A DNA stretch of 64,000 nucleotides from UBA940 sp031547885 (GCA_031547885.1 JAVBRO010000016.1:1-64000), one strand, 5' to 3'. Shown: positions 41,030 to 51,037, counted from the first letter of the stretch. Notes: generated by a model from the letters alone, not told the origin. Program-made: numbers and translations.

Positions 41030-41060
41030 CGAATATAATAAAAACAGCTATACGATGAAA
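41030..41060 (-). promoter_or_regulatory. Candidate promoter of the propeller gene
   Basis: TTTC (41060-41057), 19 bp, TATATTCG (41037-41030) on the minus strand, each one mismatch from consensus. Confidence 0.4.
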
Positions 41061-41108
41061 CGGTTACAAATTTTGTTACGCAAAAAGTTTAATGCCGCAG
41101 GGTTTCAT

Positions 41109-41116
41109 TATCTTTG
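41109..41116 (+). promoter_or_regulatory. Candidate -7 element of fabI
   Basis: TATCTTTG, full match, 24 bp before the fabI start codon. -33 region is weak. Confidence 0.5.
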
Positions 41117-41140
41117 CCCTAATTATAAAAGAGAGAATAT

Positions 41141-42001
41141 ATGGGATACGATCTTTTGAAAGGCAAGCGCGGGCTTATTTTCGGGGCGCTGAACGACAGG
41201 TCCATAGCATGGAAAGTGGCCGAACGGGCGGCCGAAGAAGGAGCGGAGTTCGTGCTGACCAACACCCCCGTTTCGATGCGCATGGGAGAAATCGACCTGC
41301 TGGCGGAGAAATACGGCACAATCGTCATACCCGCCGACGCCACCAAAGTCGACGACCTCGAAAACCTCGTACAGAAAGGGACGGAACACCTGGGCGGAAA
41401 GTTCGACTTCGTGCTGCACTCCATCGGAATGTCGCCAAACGTGCGCAAGGGGCGCCGATACGACGACCTCGACTACAACTACTACCACCAGACCGTCGAC
41501 GTGTCGGCGATGTCGTTCCACAAGGTCATACAAACCTGCCGCAAGTTCGACGCGATCGAAGAGTGGGGTTCGGTGGTCGCGCTCACCTATGTGGCGGCAC
41601 AGCGCACGCTCTACGGCTACAACGATATGGCCGACGCGAAAGCCATGCTGGAGTCCATCGCGCGCAGTTTCGGCTACATCTACGGCCGCGAAAAGAACAT
41701 CCGCATCAACACGGTCTCGCAGTCGCCCACGCTGACCACCGCCGGACAGGGCGTCATGGGGATGGAGAACCTGCTGGACTTTGCCGAACGGATGTCGCCC
41801 CTGGGCAATGCCACCGCGGCGGAGTGCGCAGACTATGTCATCACGCTCTTTTCGGACCTCACTCGCAAGGTCACGATGCAGAACCTCTTCCACGACGGCG
41901 GATATTCGAGCATGGGCATGAGCCTCCACGCAATGCGCATATACAACGAAGGCCTCGAATACCAGGACGTCAAGAATGACAAATCAAGGCGTAAGAAATA
42001 G
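41141..42001 (+). CDS. fabI: Enoyl-[acyl-carrier-protein] reductase, NADH type
   Basis: This 286-residue SDR-like protein catalyses the last step of each fatty-acid elongation cycle in the cytoplasm. Evidence: GLIFGALNDRSIAW, the FabI-type nucleotide motif; LHSIGMSPN; and the catalytic Tyr-x6-Lys in YGYNDMADAKAMLES. Length is as in Bacteroidota FabI. It is transcribed alone and ends near a REP-like element. Confidence 0.93.
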   Translation: MGYDLLKGKRGLIFGALNDRSIAWKVAERAAEEGAEFVLTNTPVSMRMGEIDLLAEKYGTIVIPADATKVDDLENLVQKGTEHLGGKFDFVLHSIGMSPNVRKGRRYDDLDYNYYHQTVDVSAMSFHKVIQTCRKFDAIEEWGSVVALTYVAAQRTLYGYNDMADAKAMLESIARSFGYIYGREKNIRINTVSQSPTLTTAGQGVMGMENLLDFAERMSPLGNATAAECADYVITLFSDLTRKVTMQNLFHDGGYSSMGMSLHAMRIYNEGLEYQDVKNDKSRRKK

Positions 42002-42034
42002 GCGGCCGAAGGCCCAATCCGCTTCGATCTCCGG

Positions 42035-42115
42035 TGTTATTGGGTAGCTCCCTCGTCGTGCGATAGTCCATTATTTCGCCGCGTAAGGTTTAGGATCGCA
42101 CTCACTCGGGATGAC
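42035..42115. repeat. REP-like element, reverse orientation
   Basis: GGGTAGCTCCCTCGTCG at the left and CTCGGGATGAC at the right are the reverse complement of the ends seen at 28989-29104. It lies between the convergent fabI and galM genes. Confidence 0.8.
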
Positions 42116-42120
42116 ATAAA

Positions 42121-42150
42121 AGAAACGGAGCCTGCGCAGGCTCCGTTTCT
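42121..42150. terminator. Perfect 30-bp palindromic terminator
   Basis: AGAAACGGAGCCTGC pairs exactly with GCAGGCTCCGTTTCT. On the minus strand TTTTATG follows, so it terminates galM, and possibly fabI from the other side. Confidence 0.85.
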
Positions 42151-42168
42151 ATATTTCTTATACCCGTC

Positions 42169-43314
42169 CTATCTTACCGAGAAAGTGTAAACGGTGTGCT
42201 GGGTGTAGGTTTCGCCCGGACGGAGGACCGTCGTGGGGAAATGTGCATGGTTCGGGGAGTCGGGAAAGTGCTGGGTTTCCAGAGCAATGCCCGTGCGGAA
42301 ATTGTGCACCTCGCCGTATTTGCCCTTGTCGGTACCGTCCATGAAATTGCCGCTGTAGAACTGGATCCCCGGCTGGTCGGTATAGACCGTCATAAGGATG
42401 CCTGTGGCGGGTTCGTAAACCTCAGCGGCGAGAGTCACCTTGCCCGGCTCGGGCTTGTTCAGCACCCAGTTGTGGTCGTAGCCCTTGCCGAAGACGATCG
42501 GTTCGTAGTCCGACCCTATGCGCTCGCCGATGACGGTCGGAGTGCGGAAATCGAGCGGAGTACCATCCACCGGGCGGATCTCGCCCGTCGGGATCAACCC
42601 TTCGTCGGTAGGCGTGAAAGCGTCGGCGTTGATCATCATCACGTGCGAATTGGACGATTCGTTGGCCGTGCCGTGCAGGTTAAAATATGCGTGGCTCGTC
42701 GGATTAAGCACTGTCGGAGCGTCGGTCACGGCGCTGTAATCGAGAATGACCTCGTTCTGCGGAGTGAGCGTGTAGGTGACGTCGATGGTGACGGTGCCGG
42801 GATAGAGTTCGTCGCCGTCGGGCGAAACGAGCGTCATCTTCACAGCCGGGTTGCCGGCCTCATCGGTGAACTGAACGGCATCCCACACCTGCGAAGCCCA
42901 CCCTTTCGGGCCGCCGTGCAGCTGGTTGGGGCCGTTGTTCAGGTTGAGCTGGTATTCGACGCCATCGAGCGTGAAATGCCCCTTTGCGATGCGGTTGCCG
43001 TAGCGCCCGACCACCGGGCCGGAATTGACGTCGCCCGCAAGCGTAGCCTCGATCGATTCATACCCCCAGATAACGTCCTTGAAATTGCCCTCCTTGTCGG
43101 GAACCCACAGCGAGAGCATCCGGCAGCCGTAGTTGGTAAGCTGCAGCACCACGCCGTTGGCATTCTCGAGGGTGTAGAGCGACACGGGTTTGCCGTCGAT
43201 AGTGGTTTCGAAAGCGGCCTTGTCAAGCAGTTTGGGCTGCCCCGCCTTGTTCTTTTCGCCGCCGCAGCCCGCAAGGAGCATCAGCGCAGCAGCCATGAAT
43301 GTCAGTTTTTTCAT
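42169..43314 (-). CDS. galM: Aldose 1-epimerase (mutarotase), lipoprotein
   Basis: This 381-residue protein has a lipoprotein signal ending LAGC (Cys17). The galactose-mutarotase fold shows TNYGCRMLSLWVPD, VVGRYGNRIAKG, NQLHGGPKGW (catalytic His), NPTSHAYFNLHG (second His) and ALETQHFPDSPNH (catalytic Glu). It interconverts sugar anomers outside the cytoplasm. It follows the hybrid sensor gene on the same strand, with word repeats and a REP half element between. Confidence 0.92.
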   Translation of the reverse strand: MKKLTFMAAALMLLAGCGGEKNKAGQPKLLDKAAFETTIDGKPVSLYTLENANGVVLQLTNYGCRMLSLWVPDKEGNFKDVIWGYESIEATLAGDVNSGPVVGRYGNRIAKGHFTLDGVEYQLNLNNGPNQLHGGPKGWASQVWDAVQFTDEAGNPAVKMTLVSPDGDELYPGTVTIDVTYTLTPQNEVILDYSAVTDAPTVLNPTSHAYFNLHGTANESSNSHVMMINADAFTPTDEGLIPTGEIRPVDGTPLDFRTPTVIGERIGSDYEPIVFGKGYDHNWVLNKPEPGKVTLAAEVYEPATGILMTVYTDQPGIQFYSGNFMDGTDKGKYGEVHNFRTGIALETQHFPDSPNHAHFPTTVLRPGETYTQHTVYTFSVR

Positions 43315-43375
43315 AATCGTTTTAAAGTTTGGTTATTCCGTTTACCGGGGGCAACAGCACAAAGATAGTTTTTTC

Positions 43376-43403
43376 AATTACGAATTACGAATTACGAATT
43401 ACG
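43376..43403. repeat. Four exact tandem AATTACG heptamers
   Basis: Identical to the tract at 31074-31101. It is followed by a REP-like half (43411-43439, GATTGCTTCGC...GCAATGACG) and a third word repeat based on TGTCAATTG/CATTGTCAA at 43461-43490, all within the galM-sensor gap. Confidence 0.95.
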
Positions 43404-43490
43404 AATTTTTCAGATTGCTTCGCTGCGCTCGCAATGACGATAACGGCAACTTTCACTCTTCATTGTCAACTGTCAATTGTCCATTGTCAA

Positions 43491-46400
43491 TTAAACTATC
43501 CCTTTTATGTGCTTTTCGCGGTATTCGCGCGGGGTGCAGCCGAATTTCTCGGCGAAGGCGCGGAAGAACGGCCCGCGGTTCGAGAAGCCCGACTTGTAGA
43601 TGATCTCGTCGATGGTCATCGTGGTGTTCTGCAAAAGGTCGCGGGCGACGTGCAGGCGGCAGTCGCGGATCATGTGCAGGGGACTTTCGGCGCCCGCTTC
43701 CTGGATCTTGCGGTAGAGGTGGCGCGTCGACATGTTCATCTTGTCGGCGATGAACTGCGCCGAGAGGTCCTTCTTCGAAAGGTTGGCGTTGATCACGTCG
43801 AGTATCTGCTGCACGAAGCGGCGGTGGTCGACGTGGGTCATCTTGCCGCCGGTCAGTTCGTAGGCGCTGATGGGCGAGGCGAAATACTCCTTGAGCGTCT
43901 CCTTTCGCGAAATGAGGTGCCGGACGAACGTCTTCAGGTAATCCACGTTGAACGGCTTGGTGATGTAGAGGTCGGCGCCCGCCTCGAGCCCCTCGATCTG
44001 CTCGTCGACCTGATGCTTGGCGGAAACCAGTATGAGCGGCACGTGGGCGGTCTTGGGATTGGTCTTCAGGCGCTTGGTGATGGTGATGCCGTCGACCTCG
44101 GGCATCATCACGTCGCAGATTATGGCGTTGGGGATCACCTCCTCCAGAAGTTTGTCCACCTGCGAGGGACGGTTGACCGGAATGACGTTGTACTCCTGGG
44201 CGAAGATCTCGCTGGTGAACCACAGCATGTCGCGGTCGTCGTCGATCACCATGATGGTCGGCTTGCGTTCGTCGAAGACATATTTGGGTATCTCAACCTC
44301 GACCGGATAATCCTTGACGGCAGGCCCGGGATTCGGAATCATGCTGCCGATGACGACGGGTTCCGCGGGATCGACCGGCGTCGGCTCGGCAGGCGGCAGG
44401 TGCATCGTAAAGCGGGTCTCGACGTTGCGCTCGCTGTCCACCTCGATGCGGCCGCCCAGCAGCTTGATCATGTTGTAGGATATGGCAAGGCCCAGGCCGT
44501 TGCGCGTCTGCGACTTCTCGTTCTGGTGCTCGAATTCTTCGAGGATGCTGTAACGGTCGAAGATGCGGTCGATGTTCTCGGCGCGGATGCCCTTGCCGGT
44601 GTTCGAGACCACGAGTTTCAGTTCGCCACCATCGACGCTCAGCGCCACCCCGATCGTGCCCTTGCGGTTGGTGTATTTGAACGCATTGGAAATAAGATTA
44701 TTCAGTATCGTGGTAATAAAATCGCGGTCGGTGTTCCACATGATACCCGGGGCGATGTCGGATGTAAAGGTGAATCCGCGCGACTCGGCAAGGTCGGTGA
44801 AATTGTCGAAGGCCGAAGTCACCAGAGCCGACACATCCAGAGCCTCGACGCGCGGCGTCTTGTTGCCGGTCTCGATGCGGCGGAACTCTATGAGGTCCTG
44901 GATCAGATCGTTCATGCGGTCGGCGTTGCGCTGGATGAGGCCCGCGTAGCGCAGCACGAACGGGTCGCTCCCTTTGTGGGCAAGAATGCGGTCGCAGGGA
45001 CCCTGGATCAGCGTCAGAGGCGTGCAGAACTCGTGGGCAATATTGGTGAAGAACCTCAGCTTCGATTCGTAGACCTCTTTTTCGTGCTCTTGCTGCAGGT
45101 CGTCGATCATCGCTTTGCGGCGCCGTTCGTTGCGCCTGATGATGAAGCCCACCGCCAGCCACAGTGCCGCCACCCCGATCAGACCATATATTATATAGGC
45201 CAGCGTCGACATGTACCAGGGCGGACTGATGGTGATGTTCACGGCGTATTCGCTGCTCTCAACGCCCGCTTCCATGTTCTGGCACTTCAGCCGCAGGGTG
45301 TAATGGCCCGGAGAGATGTTGGTGAAGTATATGGTGTTGTTGGGACCGTTGTCGATCCACGCGTCGCTCATCCCTTCGAGACGGTAAGAGTAGGTGTAGT
45401 TGTGCCCGTTGACGTAATCGATGGCCGCGAACGAGAGCGAAAAGAAATTTTCACGGTAGTTCAGGTTCAGCGTGGAGCCCTTGCTGCCGCTCTCCGAAAG
45501 GTAGTCGTAAATGTTATGTTCCTCGCCGAAGATGGTCAGACGGTCTATCACGATCGGCGGCACATATTCGGCCTGCACGTAATCGTTCTCGCGGATGGCC
45601 GCGAAACCGTTGATCCCCCCGAAAAATAGCATCCCGGCGCTTTCGGACTTGAAATAGGCACCGTCGCTGAACTCTATCACATCCGTCGGGGCGTTGTGGC
45701 TGTAGGTCACAAATGTTTCGGTGGTCGGGTTAAAGCGGATTATGCCGAAATTGGTGCTCAGCCAGATGTTGCCGTGGTCGCCGTTGAGCATGCCGTGGAT
45801 GGTGCTGTTCGGAAAACCAGAATGCTCGTTGTAGACCTTGTACCCGCCGTCGGGCAGTCGTTTCACCAGACCGGCGCTGGTGCCGAACCACATCGTCCCG
45901 TCGCCATCCTTCATTATACAGAAGATGTCGTTCAGCGTGCGGTTGGTGTCGGTGTGGTCGAACCTCACCGATTCGAAAGTTCCCGCCGCGACGTCGCGCC
46001 TGTAGGCACCGTAACCGCGGTTGCCGAACCACACCGAACCGGGACTTTCGGCATACACCGTGAAGAAATAGTTGGCCGACATGCTGCCGTCGCCTATCGT
46101 GAACCTCTGAGCCGACACCGCACGGGGCGTGCCGCCGCTCCACTGCAGGTCGGCCCTCACCATGCCGGTCCCGACGGTGGCGATCCAGAGCGTGTTGCGG
46201 TCGGGCTGCGCGACGCCGTGCACATAACGCAGTTCCTCGCCGTCGATGCGGACGTCCAGATGACGGATAGAGCCTGAAACGTAGTCATAATAATCGAGGC
46301 CCCCGTCGCTCCCTATCCACATAATATTGTCCTCGCCGCTGCTCAGCGAATAGACGGAATTGTTGCACAGGCGGCTGTTGCGCGTATCAAAATAATCGAC

Positions 46401-47537
46401 CCGGTGCTCGGCAATGCTGCGGTTGAAATCGTAGTCGGCGACGCGGAAAAGGCCGTCGCCCTTGGTCGCCACCCACAGCGACCCCGCGCCGTCGAGCAGC
46501 ATCGCCCTGACCGGCTTGTTGACCTTGTGGGTGAAGCTCTCGAAAACCGTGGATTTGACCGAGTAGCTGTCGTTGGAGTAGATGTAGACCCCCTGCCCGT
46601 CGGTGCCGATCCACACTATATCCTGGCGGCGGTCCTTCAGCAGGCAGAAAACACCCGCACGCACGTCGATCTGCTCGGCCTCGTAATTCTGAGCCCTGTC
46701 GGGGGTGTTCCTCAGGCAGATAAGGCCGCCCGTCTGAAATCCTATGAAAAAATCGTTGTTGCTTTTGACTATCGACGAAATGTCGCCGTTGCGGCGTATT
46801 TCATCGCTGATGTCGGCAACGTAATACTTCTTCTTTTCATGGATGTCGTACTCGTACAGAGTCCCGGTCGTGTCCACAAAATATACGACCGCATCTTCAT
46901 GGAAAGCATACAGCAGATCATAGGGATGTTCGAAAAACGTGGCGGGAGCGAGGGTCCGGTTGCCCTCCCTGTCCCGGATAAGAGACCACGCGGCGCTTTG
47001 TCCGTTGCGGCAGAAAAGCCACAGGGTGTTATCGTCATAAACAAGGTAGTCGAGCAGGTTGGCGTAGTCGATGCCTCCGATCGGCAGGTGGCCGAACGAA
47101 GATGCCACCTCGTTGTAGTAAACCATCTCCTCGTTTTCATTCAGAAACAGCACCTGGACGTCGCCGCCCTTGCGCAGGCGGTAATTGGAACTGTACATGG
47201 GGTACTGCACGACCGTCTGCCGGCGCTTGTCGAAACGGTTCAGGCCGTAGTTGGTCTGGATCCAGAAAATGCCGGGTTCGGCCTCGAGGATATTTTCGAT
47301 CAGGTTGCCCGAAAGCGCCTCGCCGTTCGAAGGCTGGTAAATGCGCAGCACACGGCCGTCGTACATATTCAGGCCGTCGACCGAACCGAACCACATGAAA
47401 CCGTCGCTGTCCTGGCACATGGCCTGTATGGCACTATTCGACAGGCCGTCGTATTTGGATATCTGACGCAGGTTATACCCGTAAAGAGTGCCTGAAATAA
47501 TAATAAAAATTATTAATAAGCTGATTTTCTTAGTCAT
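43491..47537 (-). CDS. Hybrid two-component system sensor-regulator of the mannan locus
   Basis: The 1348-residue protein is taken from ATG 47537 (MTKKISLLIIF); earlier codons cross the promoter. Signal peptide, then about 14 periplasmic propeller repeats (DSDGFMWFGSVDGLNMYD, GDGTMWFGTSAGLVKR), a Y_Y_Y domain ending about 765, one membrane helix (about 770-795), HisKA with His835 in IAHEFCTPL, HATPase (NGLGLAIS), receiver with Asp1142 in IICDVMMPE, and a C-terminal AraC helix-turn-helix. Such hybrid proteins sense an oligosaccharide in the periplasm and activate the adjacent SusC/D operon. Here the divergent operon at 47.9 kb is the clear target. Confidence 0.93.
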   Translation of the reverse strand: MTKKISLLIIFIIISGTLYGYNLRQISKYDGLSNSAIQAMCQDSDGFMWFGSVDGLNMYDGRVLRIYQPSNGEALSGNLIENILEAEPGIFWIQTNYGLNRFDKRRQTVVQYPMYSSNYRLRKGGDVQVLFLNENEEMVYYNEVASSFGHLPIGGIDYANLLDYLVYDDNTLWLFCRNGQSAAWSLIRDREGNRTLAPATFFEHPYDLLYAFHEDAVVYFVDTTGTLYEYDIHEKKKYYVADISDEIRRNGDISSIVKSNNDFFIGFQTGGLICLRNTPDRAQNYEAEQIDVRAGVFCLLKDRRQDIVWIGTDGQGVYIYSNDSYSVKSTVFESFTHKVNKPVRAMLLDGAGSLWVATKGDGLFRVADYDFNRSIAEHRVDYFDTRNSRLCNNSVYSLSSGEDNIMWIGSDGGLDYYDYVSGSIRHLDVRIDGEELRYVHGVAQPDRNTLWIATVGTGMVRADLQWSGGTPRAVSAQRFTIGDGSMSANYFFTVYAESPGSVWFGNRGYGAYRRDVAAGTFESVRFDHTDTNRTLNDIFCIMKDGDGTMWFGTSAGLVKRLPDGGYKVYNEHSGFPNSTIHGMLNGDHGNIWLSTNFGIIRFNPTTETFVTYSHNAPTDVIEFSDGAYFKSESAGMLFFGGINGFAAIRENDYVQAEYVPPIVIDRLTIFGEEHNIYDYLSESGSKGSTLNLNYRENFFSLSFAAIDYVNGHNYTYSYRLEGMSDAWIDNGPNNTIYFTNISPGHYTLRLKCQNMEAGVESSEYAVNITISPPWYMSTLAYIIYGLIGVAALWLAVGFIIRRNERRRKAMIDDLQQEHEKEVYESKLRFFTNIAHEFCTPLTLIQGPCDRILAHKGSDPFVLRYAGLIQRNADRMNDLIQDLIEFRRIETGNKTPRVEALDVSALVTSAFDNFTDLAESRGFTFTSDIAPGIMWNTDRDFITTILNNLISNAFKYTNRKGTIGVALSVDGGELKLVVSNTGKGIRAENIDRIFDRYSILEEFEHQNEKSQTRNGLGLAISYNMIKLLGGRIEVDSERNVETRFTMHLPPAEPTPVDPAEPVVIGSMIPNPGPAVKDYPVEVEIPKYVFDERKPTIMVIDDDRDMLWFTSEIFAQEYNVIPVNRPSQVDKLLEEVIPNAIICDVMMPEVDGITITKRLKTNPKTAHVPLILVSAKHQVDEQIEGLEAGADLYITKPFNVDYLKTFVRHLISRKETLKEYFASPISAYELTGGKMTHVDHRRFVQQILDVINANLSKKDLSAQFIADKMNMSTRHLYRKIQEAGAESPLHMIRDCRLHVARDLLQNTTMTIDEIIYKSGFSNRGPFFRAFAEKFGCTPREYREKHIKGIV

Positions 47538-47577
47538 ACAAATCACAGTCTGGTTGGTTGTACAAATTTGTGATTCA

Positions 47578-47609
47578 CAAATGTACAAATTTGCGTCATA
47601 CTTTTCAAA
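47578..47609 (-). promoter_or_regulatory. Promoter of the hybrid sensor gene
   Basis: TTTG (47609-47606), 20 bp, TACATTTG (47585-47578). The leader is about 34 nt. The segment 47561-47593 also carries repeats of GTACAAATTTG/CAAATGTACAA that could be operator sites. Confidence 0.65.
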
Positions 47610-47701
47610 CGTCGTGTCATTTTTTTAACGTCCCGAAAATTCACTTTTTTGACAGAACAGTCCATTTTGCGGACAAAGACACAAATTTGGACTCCGGTCT
47701 C

Positions 47702-47732
47702 TTTTTTATCAGAAGACTGCTCGCTACTTTAG
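47702..47732 (+). promoter_or_regulatory. Candidate promoter of the SusC operon
   Basis: TTTT, 19 bp, TACTTTAG (47725-47732), one mismatch in each box, as expected for an activated promoter. Upstream inverted repeat GTCC-N7-GGAC near 47661-47675 could be part of the sensor's binding site. The remaining 47738-47911 region is a leader without an evident gene. Confidence 0.45.
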
Positions 47733-47911
47733 CGTTACTAAAGAACCTTTAACCAACCAGAAAACTTACAAAGCCTATGACCCACTACTGCAACTCCTGC
47801 CCCGGCTCCATACCGGAAATCCTCTGAATTCATTTACACGACCTGACGCCGAAGACCAGCCGGCGACAGGAAACTGTTTTGCCTTAGCTAACCAATTATA
47901 ATAACAAATGT

Positions 47912-50900
47912 ATGAACTGTGAAAAGATGAAAAAATTTACTTTTATCAGCCTCATCCTACTGCTGCTCGCATCGGCTCCTCTGACAGGATTCGCGCAGGC
48001 AGGCAACCCCTCCCCCCTGACCGTACGGGGCGTTGTCACGGATGAGTCGGGCACCCCTATGTCGGGTGTAACGGTGATCGCCCCCCAGGGAAGTGCCGTG
48101 ACCAACAACCTCGGAGAATACACCGTTTCCACTCCCCCGGACGGCACCCTGACATTCTCCTTTCTGGGTTATGCGACCCAGAACGTCCCTGTCAACGGCA
48201 GGGCCATGATCAACGTCTCGATGAATGAAGAGACCAATATTCTCGATGACGTGATCGTGATCGGGTACGGAACCACCACACGCCGCCGCGCAACCGGTGC
48301 CGTCGATCAGGTGAAAGCTTCGCAGATAGCGGACCGCTCGGTGGCCAACATGTCGCAGGCGCTGCAGGGTACATCGCCCAGCCTCGTGATACAGAACCGC
48401 AGCTTCAACCCGACAAGCCAGAGGAACAATATCAATATCCGTGGTCTGGGGACGTTCAACAACAACTCCCCGCTGCTGGTCGTCGACGGTATAGTCATGA
48501 ACGACACCGGAGCCCTCAGCAGGATCAACCCGGCGGATATCGAAAGCGTGTCGATCCTCAAGGACGCCGGCACGGCCGCCATCTACGGTTCGCGTGCCGC
48601 GAACGGGGTCATACTCATGACCACCAAGCAGGGACGGAAAAACCAGGCCCCTACAGTGCAGCTGAACGTCATGCTCGGCGTGCAGGAGCCGCACAGGCTG
48701 TTCGAACCGGTCCAGGGATACCAGAACGCAGTCCTCAAGAATATTGCCCTGATGAATTCTCCCCTCGAGAAAAACCACAATCCCGAGTTCACCCAGGCCC
48801 AGATCCGCGACTTGTATGAAAACGGGAACGGCAATAACTTCTTCGACGAAATCACCAAGCCGGCGTTCCAGCAGAGCTACAACGCCAGTGTCTCCGGCGG
48901 CAGCAGCAACACATCTTACCTGGTGTCGGGCGGATATTTCGACCAGCGCAGCAACCTGGTAGGCCCCGATTACGGAATGCGCCGCTATAACTTCCGCACC
49001 AACGTCACTACAGAACACGGAAGGTTCAAGGTCAACGGAAATATAGCGTACACCCGCACCAACTCCGTTACGACCACAGCCGACGAAGGCAACGTCATCT
49101 CCGACGTTACCCGTGTCCCTACCTATTATTATAATAAGCAAAGAGACCCCGAAACCGGGAAGTACGTTATTAACAGCTCCCTCCGCCAGTTCAACTCGCT
49201 CGGGCTTCTGGAAGCGGGAGGTACCAATAAATACGACAACGACTTCCTGACAGGTAACGCCTCGCTCGATTTCAGGATCATAGAAGGCCTCAAACTGCGC
49301 GGGGTCATCGGCGCCGAGATCGGCAACGAACACCGCTACACCCGCACGCACCAGGTGGAATTCTATAACCTGGACGACATGACGGCAGCACCGATGCTCT
49401 CGAATACCGACAACATATCCGAAGACTGGTCGAAAAAGAGCTGGATGGTGGATATGCAGATCATGGCCGATTTCGACCGCTATTTTGGCAAGCACCATGT
49501 CACGGCCCTCATCGGCGGTTCCAACGAATCGTATCAGGACCAGGGCCACCAAGTCAGGGTCAAATTCAGCGACCCCGACTTGGGAATTAAGGGCGACAAG
49601 TCCGTAATAGATCCCGACGGGTCGTATGTCACTCCCGAAAGCACCACGCGCCGCGGCATATCTTCGCTGTTCGGCCGCGTAGGCTACGACTACAACGACA
49701 AATATTTCTTCGAAAGCTCGTTCCGCTACGACGGTTCGTCGAAATTCGAACCTGAATACCGCTGGGGCTTCTTCCCCTCGTTCTCGCTCTCATGGAGGCT
49801 CTCGGAAGAGGGTTTCATGGATTGGTGGAAATACAACATGGGCGAAATGAAACTCCGCGGTACCTTCGGTACGCTGGGAAACCAGAACGTGGACGACTAC
49901 TCGTATTTCACGACATGGAGCTTCAACCAGAACAGCTACGGATTCAATAACCTACCCGTTGCCGGAGCAATCTTCCAGGAGGGTTCGAGGAACCTGCAAT
50001 GGGAAGTCACCCGCACGTGGAACCTCGGTCTGGACGTCTCCTTCTTCAAGAACTCGCTCAACGTCACCTTCGACTGCTTCATAAGGAACACCTCGAAGAT
50101 CCTCACCACTCCCCAACAGGTACCGGACCTTTACGGAACCATCCCCAAGAACACCAACAACGGCGCAATGCGTACCGAAGGGTGGGAATTCACCATAAAC
50201 TACTTCCTGCGCACGGGCAAGGTCAACCATACGTTCAATTTCAACATGGGCGACTCGTGGAACGAAGTGCGTAAATACGGCGTCTATGAACAGACAACCA
50301 AACAGGAAGAATTGTGGCACCTGATCCGTATCGGAATGCCGTATAAGTCGTATTACGGCTACAAGACCGACGGATTCTTCCAGTCGCAGGCCGAAGCCGA
50401 CGCCAACGCACAGTTCAGCGGACAGAAATTCGTCGCCGGCGACCCGAAATATCTCGACCGCGACGGCAACGGCGTCCTCGACACCAACGACCTCTACTAT
50501 CTGGGCAACGCCTTCCCGCGCTATACGTTCGGCTTTACCTACAGCCTCGAATGGAATGGACTCGATTTCAACATCTTCCTGCAGGGCGTGCTGAAAAGGA
50601 GCCTCAATATCCGCGGCGAACTGGTCGAGCCGTTCCATGAAACATACGGCCACACCATGTACGCACACCAACTCGACTACTGGACACCGACCAACACAGA
50701 CGCGACATGGCCCAGGTTGGCTAAGGACAACTTCGTCTACCAGAAACCATACGGCTCGAACCTGTACATTTTCAACGGAGCCTACATGCGCATAAAGAAC
50801 ATCCAGGTCGGCTATACACTGCCCCAGAAATGGACCCAGAAAGCCGGTATGTCCAAACTGCGTATCTATGTGAACGCCCAGAATCCGGTCACTTTCGCCG

Positions 50901-51022
50901 CCACCAACTTCGTAGATCCCGAAGCTTCGGAATTCGACAGCAACATGAGCGGCGGATCGAACTACAACCGCAACTATCCCACCCTGCGCTACTGGGGCGG
51001 CGGTCTTGACATCACTTTCTAA
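47912..51022 (+). CDS. SusC-like TonB-dependent outer-membrane transporter
   Basis: This 1036-residue protein has a signal peptide ending GFAQ (an inner start at 47927, MKKFTF, is equally good). CarbopepD-reg domain TVRGVVTDESGTPMSGVTV follows at about 37, then the conserved VIGYGTTTRRRATGAV before the plug. The SusC signature is INIRGLGTFNNNSPLLVVDG, then SVSILKDAGTAAIYGSRAANG. The barrel ends DITF. It imports oligosaccharides captured by the SusD lid. It is the first gene of the predicted alpha-mannan operon, divergent from its sensor. Confidence 0.95.
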   Translation: MNCEKMKKFTFISLILLLLASAPLTGFAQAGNPSPLTVRGVVTDESGTPMSGVTVIAPQGSAVTNNLGEYTVSTPPDGTLTFSFLGYATQNVPVNGRAMINVSMNEETNILDDVIVIGYGTTTRRRATGAVDQVKASQIADRSVANMSQALQGTSPSLVIQNRSFNPTSQRNNINIRGLGTFNNNSPLLVVDGIVMNDTGALSRINPADIESVSILKDAGTAAIYGSRAANGVILMTTKQGRKNQAPTVQLNVMLGVQEPHRLFEPVQGYQNAVLKNIALMNSPLEKNHNPEFTQAQIRDLYENGNGNNFFDEITKPAFQQSYNASVSGGSSNTSYLVSGGYFDQRSNLVGPDYGMRRYNFRTNVTTEHGRFKVNGNIAYTRTNSVTTTADEGNVISDVTRVPTYYYNKQRDPETGKYVINSSLRQFNSLGLLEAGGTNKYDNDFLTGNASLDFRIIEGLKLRGVIGAEIGNEHRYTRTHQVEFYNLDDMTAAPMLSNTDNISEDWSKKSWMVDMQIMADFDRYFGKHHVTALIGGSNESYQDQGHQVRVKFSDPDLGIKGDKSVIDPDGSYVTPESTTRRGISSLFGRVGYDYNDKYFFESSFRYDGSSKFEPEYRWGFFPSFSLSWRLSEEGFMDWWKYNMGEMKLRGTFGTLGNQNVDDYSYFTTWSFNQNSYGFNNLPVAGAIFQEGSRNLQWEVTRTWNLGLDVSFFKNSLNVTFDCFIRNTSKILTTPQQVPDLYGTIPKNTNNGAMRTEGWEFTINYFLRTGKVNHTFNFNMGDSWNEVRKYGVYEQTTKQEELWHLIRIGMPYKSYYGYKTDGFFQSQAEADANAQFSGQKFVAGDPKYLDRDGNGVLDTNDLYYLGNAFPRYTFGFTYSLEWNGLDFNIFLQGVLKRSLNIRGELVEPFHETYGHTMYAHQLDYWTPTNTDATWPRLAKDNFVYQKPYGSNLYIFNGAYMRIKNIQVGYTLPQKWTQKAGMSKLRIYVNAQNPVTFAATNFVDPEASEFDSNMSGGSNYNRNYPTLRYWGGGLDITF

Positions 51023-51037
51023 CAAAACAAACCAGAG

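Noticed and set aside
41092..41979. 295-codon plus-strand frame overlapping fabI in another frame
   Set aside because: Arg/His-rich shadow of fabI, which is itself unambiguous.
43329..45629. 766-codon frame opposite the hybrid sensor gene
   Set aside because: Antisense to a multi-domain protein with clear motifs; its first codons come from the AATTACG repeat tract.
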